From the NCBI GenBank assembly GCA_943326975.2, contig CALPVI020000010.1, forward strand, positions 1 to 15,886: a DNA stretch of 15,886 nt, in the 5' to 3' direction. Position numbers and translations under genes: made by a program. The notes below the pieces were generated by a model. The model was not told where the DNA came from. It made no database searches and saw nothing but the letters and a program-made list of their open reading frames with translations. This stretch comes from Actinomyces viscosus. GTDB taxonomy: Bacteria > Bacteroidota > Bacteroidia > Flavobacteriales_D > Crocinitomicaceae. The stretch's first letter is position 1. Each line of letters begins with the position of its first letter. Below are positions 1-5,745 of this stretch, piece after piece.

Positions 1-139
1 AGAATGGAGAAATTCAATTCCATTGAAAAGAGGTGGTTCTCCTAAAGATGTTGCTGATTTAACAGTATTTTTAGGTTCAGATATGTCATCTTACATTACT
101 GGACAAACAATTCATGTTTGTGGAGGTATGTTGATGTAA
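1..139 (+). CDS. SDR-family oxidoreductase, C-terminal end only (5' end outside window)
   Basis: The first 139 bases encode the last 45 residues of a short-chain dehydrogenase/reductase, read in the frame that starts at base 2. The visible tail runs from IPLKRGGSPKDVADLTVFL to a final GGMLM. This is the usual SDR C-terminus: a 'P.gR.g.PeDvA..v.fL.Sd.ssyiTGq.i.vdGG' block that closes the Rossmann fold and the substrate lobe. Cofactor-binding and catalytic residues (TGxxxGxG, YxxxK) lie upstream of the window, so substrate and exact family (for example FabG-like 3-oxoacyl-ACP reductase) cannot be decided. The expected Asp before the terminal GG is Cys here (HVCGG). An intrinsic terminator follows 20 nt downstream, so this gene ends its own unit. 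Confidence 0.85.
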   Translation, partial: EWRNSIPLKRGGSPKDVADLTVFLGSDMSSYITGQTIHVCGGMLM

Positions 140-159
140 TAAAACTTTTAAATAATAAG

Positions 160-189
160 AAAAGCAATTCGTATGAATTGCTTTTTTTT
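160..189 (+). terminator. Rho-independent terminator after the SDR gene
   Basis: A perfect 11-bp stem (160-170 with 175-185, arm AAAAGCAATTC) closes a 4-nt GTAT loop and runs into an eight-to-nine-base T tract. It separates the SDR gene from hemB. Confidence 0.9.
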
Positions 190-264
190 ATATCTAGACT
201 TTTGAAGGAATAAATAATTATCAGTTTATTTATTCACTATATTTACGATTATAAAATTCAAAAA

Positions 265-1239
265 ATGAATATTCGTCCACGCAGAAATAGAAAAAGTGCT
301 GCCATTAGAGCGATGGTAGAAGAAACAAAGTTAGGTACTGAAAACTTAATTTATCCCATTTTTATTGAAGATGGAAAAGGAATAAAAACAGAAATAAAAT
401 CATTACCCAATAATTATAGATGGTCACTTGATTTGTTACTACCTGAAGTTGAAAAATGTTTGAATTTAGGCATTAAAACATATGATATTTTTCCTGCAGT
501 TAAAGAGGAGTTAAAAGATAAAATTGCAACATATAGTTACGCGGAAGATAATTTTTATTTGCATACAATTCGAAAATTAAAAGAAACGTTTCCAGAGATT
601 GTTATCATGAGTGATGTTGCAATGGATCCATATTCATCTGATGGACATGATGGATTAGTGATTGATGGCAAAATAGTTAATGATGCGACTTTACCAATTT
701 TAGGTAAGATGGCGATTGCTCAAGCGCAAGCAGGAGTTGATATATTAGGTCCCTCGGATATGATGGATGGTAGAGTTGGATTTTTAAGAAATGAATTGGA
801 TAAAAATGGCTTTACTGATGTGAGTATAATGTCTTATACGGCTAAATATGCGAGTGCATTTTATGGGCCATTTAGAGATGCTTTAAATTCAGCGCCTAAA
901 TCAGGAGATAAAAAAACCTATCAAATGAATCCAGCTAATAAAATGGAAGCATTAATCGAGGCAGAATTAGATATTCAGGAAGGTGCAGATTTTATTATGG
1001 TAAAACCTGCATTATGTTATCTAGATATCATTCATTTATTAAAGCAAAATTTTAACACACCGATTACAGCTTATAATGTGAGTGGCGAATGTGCAATGGT
1101 ATATGCAGCTTCTCAAAATGGTTGGTTGAATTATGAGGCAACTATGTACGAAATGCTTTTAAGTATTCGTAGAGCAGGAGCAGATGGAATCTTAACTTAT
1201 TTTGCGAAAGATTTTGCAGAATATGTAAAAAATAAATAA
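265..1239 (+). CDS. hemB: Porphobilinogen synthase (delta-aminolevulinic acid dehydratase)
   Basis: HemB condenses two molecules of 5-aminolevulinate into porphobilinogen, an early step of haem and tetrapyrrole synthesis in the cytoplasm. The 324 residues match the usual full length. The N-terminal arm starts RPRRNRKSAAIRAMVEET. The two Schiff-base lysines are K194 in SYTAKYASAFYGPFRDAL and K247 in FIMVKPALCYLDI. The metal site at 117-130 reads DVAMDPYSSDGHDG, so the three cysteines of zinc-type enzymes are absent and the site is the aspartate-rich type that in other bacteria depends on Mg2+ rather than zinc. The phosphate-loop-like VSGE is also present. The ATG follows a terminator by 75 nt. 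I could not pick a convincing promoter in that gap. The next gene starts on the base after the stop codon, so the genes are probably co-transcribed. Confidence 0.97.
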   Translation: MNIRPRRNRKSAAIRAMVEETKLGTENLIYPIFIEDGKGIKTEIKSLPNNYRWSLDLLLPEVEKCLNLGIKTYDIFPAVKEELKDKIATYSYAEDNFYLHTIRKLKETFPEIVIMSDVAMDPYSSDGHDGLVIDGKIVNDATLPILGKMAIAQAQAGVDILGPSDMMDGRVGFLRNELDKNGFTDVSIMSYTAKYASAFYGPFRDALNSAPKSGDKKTYQMNPANKMEALIEAELDIQEGADFIMVKPALCYLDIIHLLKQNFNTPITAYNVSGECAMVYAASQNGWLNYEATMYEMLLSIRRAGADGILTYFAKDFAEYVKNK

Positions 1240-2178
1240 ATGGAAGAGTTTAATTTTTACCCTGAAAAGCCAGAATTAAAGCAATCAAAACCAAAATCTA
1301 ATATGAGTAGAACAGTTTTTTCTATTGTATTATTTGTAGTTTCTTTTATGCTCTTTTTTTCTGAACAATTAAGTTTTGTATTGTATCTATTAATTGTTTT
1401 GATAATACATGAGTTAGGTCATTTTGGTATGATGAAGTTGTTCAAATATGAAAATGTTAAATTACTCTTTGTACCATTAATGGGGGCATTTGTTCAAGGA
1501 AAGAAGGATTTGTATTCTCAAAGAGAAAGCTTTTATGTGGTGATAGCAGGGCCTATTCCAGGTGTAATAATTGGTTCATTATTAGTTCATTTTGGGGTAC
1601 AATCAAAAGTTGATTTAATGACAGAACTTGGATTGTTATTTATGTTTTTGAATTTAGTTAATTTACTTCCAATTGACCCATTAGATGGTGGACAAATAGT
1701 TAGATTGTTTGTTAAATCTCGCTATGAATTTTTTCAATTACTTTTTTCATTTATTTCTTCATTAGTATTAATAATGATAGGTGTATACCTAGGGGAATAT
1801 ATTATTACAATATTCGGATTTTTGATGGCTTTCAGAGTAAGATCAATTCAGAAGAATTATTTGATTCACAAAGAATTAAAGAAAGAAGGAGTAAATTATG
1901 TTATTTCGTATAAAGATTTGACAAATAAAGATTATGCGAAAATAAAACAGTCATTAATTGCAACTTCCCCTTCATTAAAAATGTACATGGATCAATTACC
2001 AGAAGAAGAAACAAATCCATTATTTGCCTCACAAGTAAATGGAGTATTAGTTACTCCAGTAATGAGAGATGCATCTATTTTGTTTAAATTGATTATTTTT
2101 CTTGTTTGGCTATCTGCTTTTGTATTGCCTGCTTTTTTATTGTTAAACGATTTAAAAACATTTATTAATGGACTTTAA
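1240..2178 (+). CDS. Site-2-protease-like membrane metallopeptidase (M50 family)
   Basis: This is a 312-residue polytopic membrane protein with the two hallmarks of M50 intramembrane zinc proteases: HELGH at 57-61 inside a hydrophobic segment (two zinc histidines and the catalytic glutamate), and NLLPIDPLDGGQ at 141-152, whose Asp149 supplies the third zinc ligand. Hydrophobic segments lie near residues 25-60, 96-118, 128-146, 163-200 and 282-303. No PDZ domain or CBS pair is seen, so it belongs to the minimal branch of the family; residues 205-275 form a soluble, charged insert before the last membrane helix. Family members cleave transmembrane substrates such as anti-sigma factors, but no such substrate is encoded nearby. 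The ATG directly follows the hemB stop, and the 3' end overlaps the next gene by 11 nt, which suggests translational coupling. The substrate is unknown. Confidence 0.88.
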   Translation: MEEFNFYPEKPELKQSKPKSNMSRTVFSIVLFVVSFMLFFSEQLSFVLYLLIVLIIHELGHFGMMKLFKYENVKLLFVPLMGAFVQGKKDLYSQRESFYVVIAGPIPGVIIGSLLVHFGVQSKVDLMTELGLLFMFLNLVNLLPIDPLDGGQIVRLFVKSRYEFFQLLFSFISSLVLIMIGVYLGEYIITIFGFLMAFRVRSIQKNYLIHKELKKEGVNYVISYKDLTNKDYAKIKQSLIATSPSLKMYMDQLPEEETNPLFASQVNGVLVTPVMRDASILFKLIIFLVWLSAFVLPAFLLLNDLKTFINGL

Positions 2179-2731
2179 AGTTGGTGAACAAGTTGGTTTT
2201 TTATTTGAAACTGGAGGTGGAGTAGTTAGAAAAATTGTAAATGAAAATCAATTTTTAGTTGAAGATAATACGGGGTTTGAACGCCCATTTTCAAAGAGTG
2301 AATTAGTGAAGATTTATGGTAATGATTATAAGTTGCCAGATAATAAAGATTTAGAACTTAATGAGGATGATACGTTATCTTCCAATAAACATTTAGTTAG
2401 AAAAGAACAATTAACAGGTTATAGACGTCCGATTGATGTATGGGAAATTGATTTACATATCGAGGAAATTACAGAATCGCATTCAGGCTTGTCTAATTTT
2501 GAAATATTAACGAAACAATTAAAAGAGTTTAAAAGTTTTTTTAGTAGGGCTAAATTAAAAAGAATTAGAAAGATAGTTGCTATTCATGGAGTAGGTGAAG
2601 GAGTTTTAAAAGAAGAGATACGTATTTTTCTTTCTAAACAAGAAGGAGTAGAATACTATGATGCAGATTTTAGAGAATATGGTAAAGGTGCGACAACAGC
2701 TGAAATTCATTATAATGGTTTGGATGAATGA
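2168..2731 (+). CDS. Short Smr-domain protein (MutS2/Smr family)
   Basis: This 187-residue soluble protein has two parts. Residues 1-50 resemble the small beta-rich N-terminal module of Bacteroidota Smr proteins (GEQVGFLFETGGGVVRKI). Residues about 90-181 form a Smr domain: WEIDLHIEEI with the DLH signature at 95-97, then IHGVGEGVLKEEI with HGxGxG at 140-145, then a closing GATTAEI. Smr domains bind or nick branched DNA or cleave RNA in characterised proteins; which of these applies here is not known. As I recall, many Bacteroidota relatives carry an extra central domain (DUF2027) and are nearly twice as long; that domain seems to be missing and is replaced by a short acidic linker (residues 55-80). 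The start ATG lies inside the 3' end of the M50 gene and the stop overlaps the next start (ATGA). Confidence 0.85.
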   Translation: MDFKVGEQVGFLFETGGGVVRKIVNENQFLVEDNTGFERPFSKSELVKIYGNDYKLPDNKDLELNEDDTLSSNKHLVRKEQLTGYRRPIDVWEIDLHIEEITESHSGLSNFEILTKQLKEFKSFFSRAKLKRIRKIVAIHGVGEGVLKEEIRIFLSKQEGVEYYDADFREYGKGATTAEIHYNGLDE

Positions 2732-3561
2732 AAACATATTTAATTGCAGATAGCGGAGGTACACAAACAGATTGGTGTTTTATTGATGAGAACGCGAATC
2801 GGCATTTTTTTACAACACCTTCTTTTCATCCAGTTAATTGGAATGATGAATTTATAGAAGAATATCAAACTTTTTTTAATACACATTTTAATTATTTTTC
2901 TGCTCAAGTTCATTTTTATGGAGCTGGATGTTTACAAGAGTCAAATAGGAGCAAAATAAAAGATATATTTCTTAATTGGGGATTTAGTCAAGTGCACATA
3001 TTTTCAGATATTGAAGGTGCTTGTCATGCAGCATTAGGAGTAAATCAAGGAGTTGTAGCGATTCTAGGTACAGGATCGGTTGTATGTGAATACAACGGGG
3101 ACGAGATAAAAAATATTAGAGGTGGTTTTGGTTTTTTATTAGGTGATGAAGGAAGTGGTTATCATTTTGGTAAACTTTTTCTAAATAAATTTTTAAACAA
3201 CGAAATTCCAGTAGAATATTATGATCAATTAACACATGTTATTGGTGATAGAAGATCAATTCTATCTAATGTTTATGGTGTTGAGGGGAAATTGTATATA
3301 AGTTCAATTAGTTCAAAATTAGGAGAACTTAATTCTTATGATTTTGTAAAAGAAATTCATTTTGAAAATTATCAAATTTTTATTGAAAAATATATCTTAC
3401 CAATAGTTTCGAAGGAGAAACAATTTTCAGTAATTGGTCGATATGGTTTTGTAAATAAAGAAATAGTTACTGAAATAGCAAATGATTTCGGTTGGAAAAT
3501 TAAAGCGTTTATTCCGGCTCCAATTGCCAAAATAGTTGACTATGTATTAAGTGACAGATAA
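2728..3561 (+). CDS. BadF/BadG/BcrA/BcrD-type ATPase, probable N-acetylglucosamine kinase-like
   Basis: This 277-residue protein has the ASKHA (actin/hexokinase) fold motifs in order: phosphate-1 loop ADSGGTQTDWCFID near 7-20, a connecting Asp94 region (IFSDIEGACHAALG), phosphate-2 loop AILGTGSVV at 111-119, and GGFGFLLGDEGSGYHFG at 132-148. The last block is typical of Bacteroidota proteins annotated as N-acetylglucosamine kinases and BadF/BadG ATPases. It probably phosphorylates an amino sugar, for example one recovered from peptidoglycan, but the sugar cannot be read from the sequence. It lacks a signal peptide and membrane helices, so it should be cytoplasmic. Its ATG overlaps the Smr stop codon (ATGA), marking it as the last gene of the hemB unit. 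No clear terminator hairpin follows in the 141 nt before the next gene. Confidence 0.87.
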   Translation: MKTYLIADSGGTQTDWCFIDENANRHFFTTPSFHPVNWNDEFIEEYQTFFNTHFNYFSAQVHFYGAGCLQESNRSKIKDIFLNWGFSQVHIFSDIEGACHAALGVNQGVVAILGTGSVVCEYNGDEIKNIRGGFGFLLGDEGSGYHFGKLFLNKFLNNEIPVEYYDQLTHVIGDRRSILSNVYGVEGKLYISSISSKLGELNSYDFVKEIHFENYQIFIEKYILPIVSKEKQFSVIGRYGFVNKEIVTEIANDFGWKIKAFIPAPIAKIVDYVLSDR

Positions 3562-3607
3562 ATCAATAGAAGAGACATTTTAATCAATGAGTATATTTTC
3601 GTTTGCT

Positions 3608-3639
3608 AAATGAAACTGTTTATCTAAAAAAATGAAACT
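3608..3639 (+). repeat. 10-bp direct repeat AAATGAAACT, 22 nt apart, upstream of the SiaC-like gene
   Basis: AAATGAAACT occurs at 3608-3617 and again at 3630-3639, an offset of 22 nt or about two helical turns on the same face of the DNA. It sits 64-95 nt upstream of the next start codon, in the 141-nt gap that should hold that gene's promoter. It could be a protein-binding site; in AT-rich DNA chance is also possible. Confidence 0.4.
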
Positions 3640-3702
3640 TTCGTAGAAAAAATGTTGTAATTATAAAAATATTATTGAAATTGCGCTAACAAACAGTTAA
3701 GA

Positions 3703-4101
3703 ATGGAAAAATTGATTATTGACTCTTCTACTGAAACACCATTTATTCATTTCGATAAAGAAACTGGATTGATGGAAATTAAAGGTAGATCAATACCAAA
3801 TAACCCTGATTTATTTTGGGGTCCTGTATTGTCTTGGTTTGACTCGTATTTAATGAGTCCAGCTGAAAATACAACTGTTAGAATTAATTTAGAATATTTT
3901 AATATTTCTTCTTCAAAAAGAATTTTGTTTTTATTATACAAATTGAATGAATTATCTTCCAATGGCTCTAATGTAAAAGTTGAATGGTATTATAGAGAAA
4001 CAGATGAGGATATGTTTGAAGTTGGACAAGATTATGCATACATGGTTAAAGTTCCTTTTGAATTTAAAGAATATGAAGATACAGATTTTGCTTCTGTATA
4101 G
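3703..4101 (+). CDS. SiaC-family (DUF1987) regulatory protein
   Basis: This 132-residue protein matches the SiaC/DUF1987 family: N-terminal LIIDSSTETPFIHFD, then IKGRSIPNNPDLFWGPVLSWFDSYL (27-50), then the LEYFNISSSKRIL region (63-75) and VEWYYRETDEDM near 94-105. SiaC of Pseudomonas aeruginosa resembles an anti-sigma-factor antagonist; it is phosphorylated on a threonine by kinase SiaB, dephosphorylated by SiaA, and in its unphosphorylated form binds and activates the diguanylate cyclase SiaD. Here the segment normally read as NTSS is NISSS, placing Ile68 where the phospho-threonine is expected. No siaA, siaB or siaD homologue lies in this window. The gene stands alone: 141 nt separate it from the kinase gene upstream, and a strong terminator follows. 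The function in this phylum is unproven; family membership is confident. Confidence 0.87.
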   Translation: MEKLIIDSSTETPFIHFDKETGLMEIKGRSIPNNPDLFWGPVLSWFDSYLMSPAENTTVRINLEYFNISSSKRILFLLYKLNELSSNGSNVKVEWYYRETDEDMFEVGQDYAYMVKVPFEFKEYEDTDFASV

Positions 4102-4129
4102 TAGCTAATCAATACTAAAAATTTTATTG

Positions 4130-4160
4130 AAGCTATCCTATTTTGGATAGCTTTTTTTTT
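4130..4160 (+). terminator. Rho-independent terminator after the SiaC-like gene
   Basis: A 9-bp perfect stem (4130-4138 AAGCTATCC with 4145-4153 GGATAGCTT) with a 6-nt loop is followed by a run of T to 4160. It ends the single-gene SiaC-like unit. Confidence 0.9.
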
Positions 4161-4238
4161 AAATTGGATTTTTTTTGATAAATTAAAAATTACTATTTTA
4201 TTTTTTCGAGAATCTAATTTCCTAAGAAGATTTGATTA

Positions 4239-4270
4239 TTTTGTCTAATAGAGTTATTCTATTATTTTTG
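4239..4270 (+). promoter_or_regulatory. Bacteroidota-type promoter (TTTTG-N19-TATTTTTG)
   Basis: A -33 element TTTTG (4239-4243) is followed after 19 nt by TATTTTTG (4263-4270), an exact match to the Bacteroidota -7 consensus TAnnTTTG. Transcription should begin near 4275, leaving only about 10 nt before the ATG at 4285. It should drive the three genes up to 5708. Confidence 0.7.
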
Positions 4271-4284
4271 TCAAAAATAAGCGT

Positions 4285-4539
4285 ATGAGATTAGTAGCAG
4301 ATATTCCACATGAGCGTTATAAAATTCAAGTTTTCAATTACAATGCAAAATACATTGTGAAAATTGAGTTGAGTCAATTCGAACAAACGTTTAAAATTTC
4401 TGAAACGGATGTTAATGGACTTGAGGATGTTAAAAAGATGATTACTAATCAATTATTAAATAATTCACTAGAAAGATTTGTTTCCATGCGTTCAGATTGG
4501 GGAGAAGCTTTTAAAAATATTAATACAATCAATCAATAA
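4285..4539 (+). CDS. Small conserved-type protein, function unknown (84 aa)
   Basis: I do not recognise a named domain. The 84-residue protein begins MRLVADIPHERYKIQVFNYN, followed by alternating hydrophobic residues suggesting a small antiparallel beta sheet (residues 12-42: IQVFNYN, YIVKIEL, QTFKI), and ends in a helical half (VNGLEDVKKMITNQLL through the ERFVSMRSDWGEAF region). It has no signal peptide, membrane segment or cysteine. Close look-alikes, as far as I remember, occur as uncharacterised proteins across Bacteroidota. The reading frame is supported by its own near-consensus promoter, an ATG placed about 10 nt after the predicted transcription start, and a 3-nt gap to the OmpH-like gene downstream, with which it is probably co-transcribed. 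Confidence 0.8.
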   Translation: MRLVADIPHERYKIQVFNYNAKYIVKIELSQFEQTFKISETDVNGLEDVKKMITNQLLNNSLERFVSMRSDWGEAFKNINTINQ

Positions 4540-4542
4540 AAT

Positions 4543-5148
4543 ATGATCAAAACAACATTCGTAGGTTTATTATTTTTTGGAACATTAGTTGTTTCATGCG
4601 GAAGTAAGGAAGAGGTAAAAAAAGAAAATACTGTTCCAAATGTACAACCTCAAAAAGTAGGTGAATTAAAAATTGCTTTTTATGATCAGGATTCTCTAAA
4701 AGAAAGTTTTAAATATTACAAAGAGCAAGATGCGATTGTTACAAAAAAACAATTAGCATTCCAAAAGGAAATTGAACGACGTACAGCTAAAATGCAAGTT
4801 GATTATGAGAATTATATGAAACGCGCACAAAATAATGAACTGTCTCAAGTAGAAATAGAGGGGTATCAAGCTAATTTACAAAATCAAGAAATTGCAATTC
4901 GAACTTATCAAGAACGTGAAGGTGCGAAATTGGAAAAAGAAACGATGGAAAAATTGGAAGCAATAGGAAATAAAATTGAAAAGTTTAGTGAGAAATATTG
5001 CAAAGAAAATGGGATTGATATTTTATTAGTTCATGCAAAAGGCGGACAATTCAATTATATCAACCCATCCATGAATGTAACAAAAGAATTTACTGCTTAT
5101 TTGAACCAAAATCAAGCGGCAATTGAAAAAGAAATGGGTAAAAAATAA
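4543..5148 (+). CDS. OmpH/Skp-like periplasmic chaperone, predicted lipoprotein
   Basis: The 201-residue protein starts with a type II signal peptide: MIKTTFVGLLFFGTLVVSC, with lipobox VVSC and lipidated Cys19. The mature part (about 40-190) follows the OmpH/Skp plan: an initial beta strand LKIAFYDQDSL (normally 'IayvntD.L'), a long charged helical hairpin rich in K, E and Q that should form the coiled-coil tentacles (about 52-152), then a second strand DILLVHAKGGQFNYINPS returning to the body. Skp-type proteins hold unfolded outer-membrane proteins in the periplasm after Sec export. Lipidation is common among Bacteroidota members of this family. Residues after the lipid cysteine are GSKEE, see findings. 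The gene lies 3 nt after the 84-aa protein and 8 nt before the DUF4924 gene. Confidence 0.85.
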   Translation: MIKTTFVGLLFFGTLVVSCGSKEEVKKENTVPNVQPQKVGELKIAFYDQDSLKESFKYYKEQDAIVTKKQLAFQKEIERRTAKMQVDYENYMKRAQNNELSQVEIEGYQANLQNQEIAIRTYQEREGAKLEKETMEKLEAIGNKIEKFSEKYCKENGIDILLVHAKGGQFNYINPSMNVTKEFTAYLNQNQAAIEKEMGKK

Positions 5149-5156
5149 AATAACCT

Positions 5157-5708
5157 ATGTTAATCGCTCAACAAAAATTAAAAGAAAACATTGCTGAATA
5201 CATTTTATATATGTATCAGATTGAAGATGTGATTCGTGCGTGTAATTTCGATTTAGAGCTAATCATTGAAAGCTACGTTAGACCTCAATTACCTGATGAT
5301 TCCTTTTTGTCAAGTTACAGAAAATGGTACAGTGATCTTATTTCTCAAATGCAATCTCAAAAAATAGAGAAAGTTGGTCATTTACATGACTTAAAAGATA
5401 TTCTAGTTGAGTTGTCTTATCTTCATAATACCTTATTGAATATGAACGAAGAAAATAAATACAAAGGTGTTTATGAACGTGCATTTCAATACATTGAAGA
5501 ATTCAAAAATAAATCAAATTTAAAAGACAAAAATCAGATTGAAATAGCATTTCATGCATTATATATGAAATTGTTGCTTCGTTTGAAAAAACAAGAAATA
5601 AGTGCAGAAACGGAAGAAGCATTCGATGCAATGCGTGTTTTGATTGCATATTTGTCAAGATCTTATCACCAAATGAAAAATGGTGATTTAAACTTTATGC
5701 ATAATTAG
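5157..5708 (+). CDS. DUF4924 family protein
   Basis: This 183-residue, largely helical, soluble protein matches DUF4924, a family I know only from Bacteroidota. Characteristic parts are the N-terminal AQQKLKENIAEYILYMYQIE, then IRACNFDLELI, then the central KVGHLHDLKDILVELSYLHNTLL helix pair and the C-terminal LIAYLSRSYHQMKNGDL. No catalytic motif, signal peptide or membrane helix is apparent, and no biochemical role is established. It is the last gene of the unit beginning at the 4239 promoter. Its stop codon lies inside a long hairpin that probably terminates transcription from both sides. Confidence 0.87.
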   Translation: MLIAQQKLKENIAEYILYMYQIEDVIRACNFDLELIIESYVRPQLPDDSFLSSYRKWYSDLISQMQSQKIEKVGHLHDLKDILVELSYLHNTLLNMNEENKYKGVYERAFQYIEEFKNKSNLKDKNQIEIAFHALYMKLLLRLKKQEISAETEEAFDAMRVLIAYLSRSYHQMKNGDLNFMHN

Positions 5709-5738
5709 TTGCTCTATACTAATGAGCAACTAATTATG
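5700..5738. terminator. Long shared hairpin between convergent genes, probable bidirectional terminator
   Basis: A perfect 15-bp inverted repeat (5700-5714 with 5724-5738, inner arm AATTAGTTGCTC) with a 9-nt loop sits between the DUF4924 gene (+) and the FAD oxidase gene (-). The left arm includes the DUF4924 stop codon. AT-rich DNA flanks it, but neither side has a long uninterrupted T run, so it may act partly by convergent hairpin formation or as a 3'-end stabiliser. Confidence 0.7.
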
Positions 5739-5745
5739 TATAATA

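Noticed and set aside
201..246. Possible hemB promoter (TTTG at 201-204; TATATTTA at 238-245)
   Set aside because: The -7-like box misses the final G and the gap to TTTG is 33 nt, far from 19-21; no better pair was found.
3655..3677. TTG and TATTATTG as a promoter for the SiaC-like gene
   Set aside because: Only 12 nt separate the two elements, and the -7-like box has a mismatch; not good enough to annotate.
3747..3962. Antisense open frame of 71 codons inside the SiaC-like gene
   Set aside because: It is fully nested opposite a recognised family, with no promoter, no recognisable domain and low-complexity Asn/Lys-rich content.
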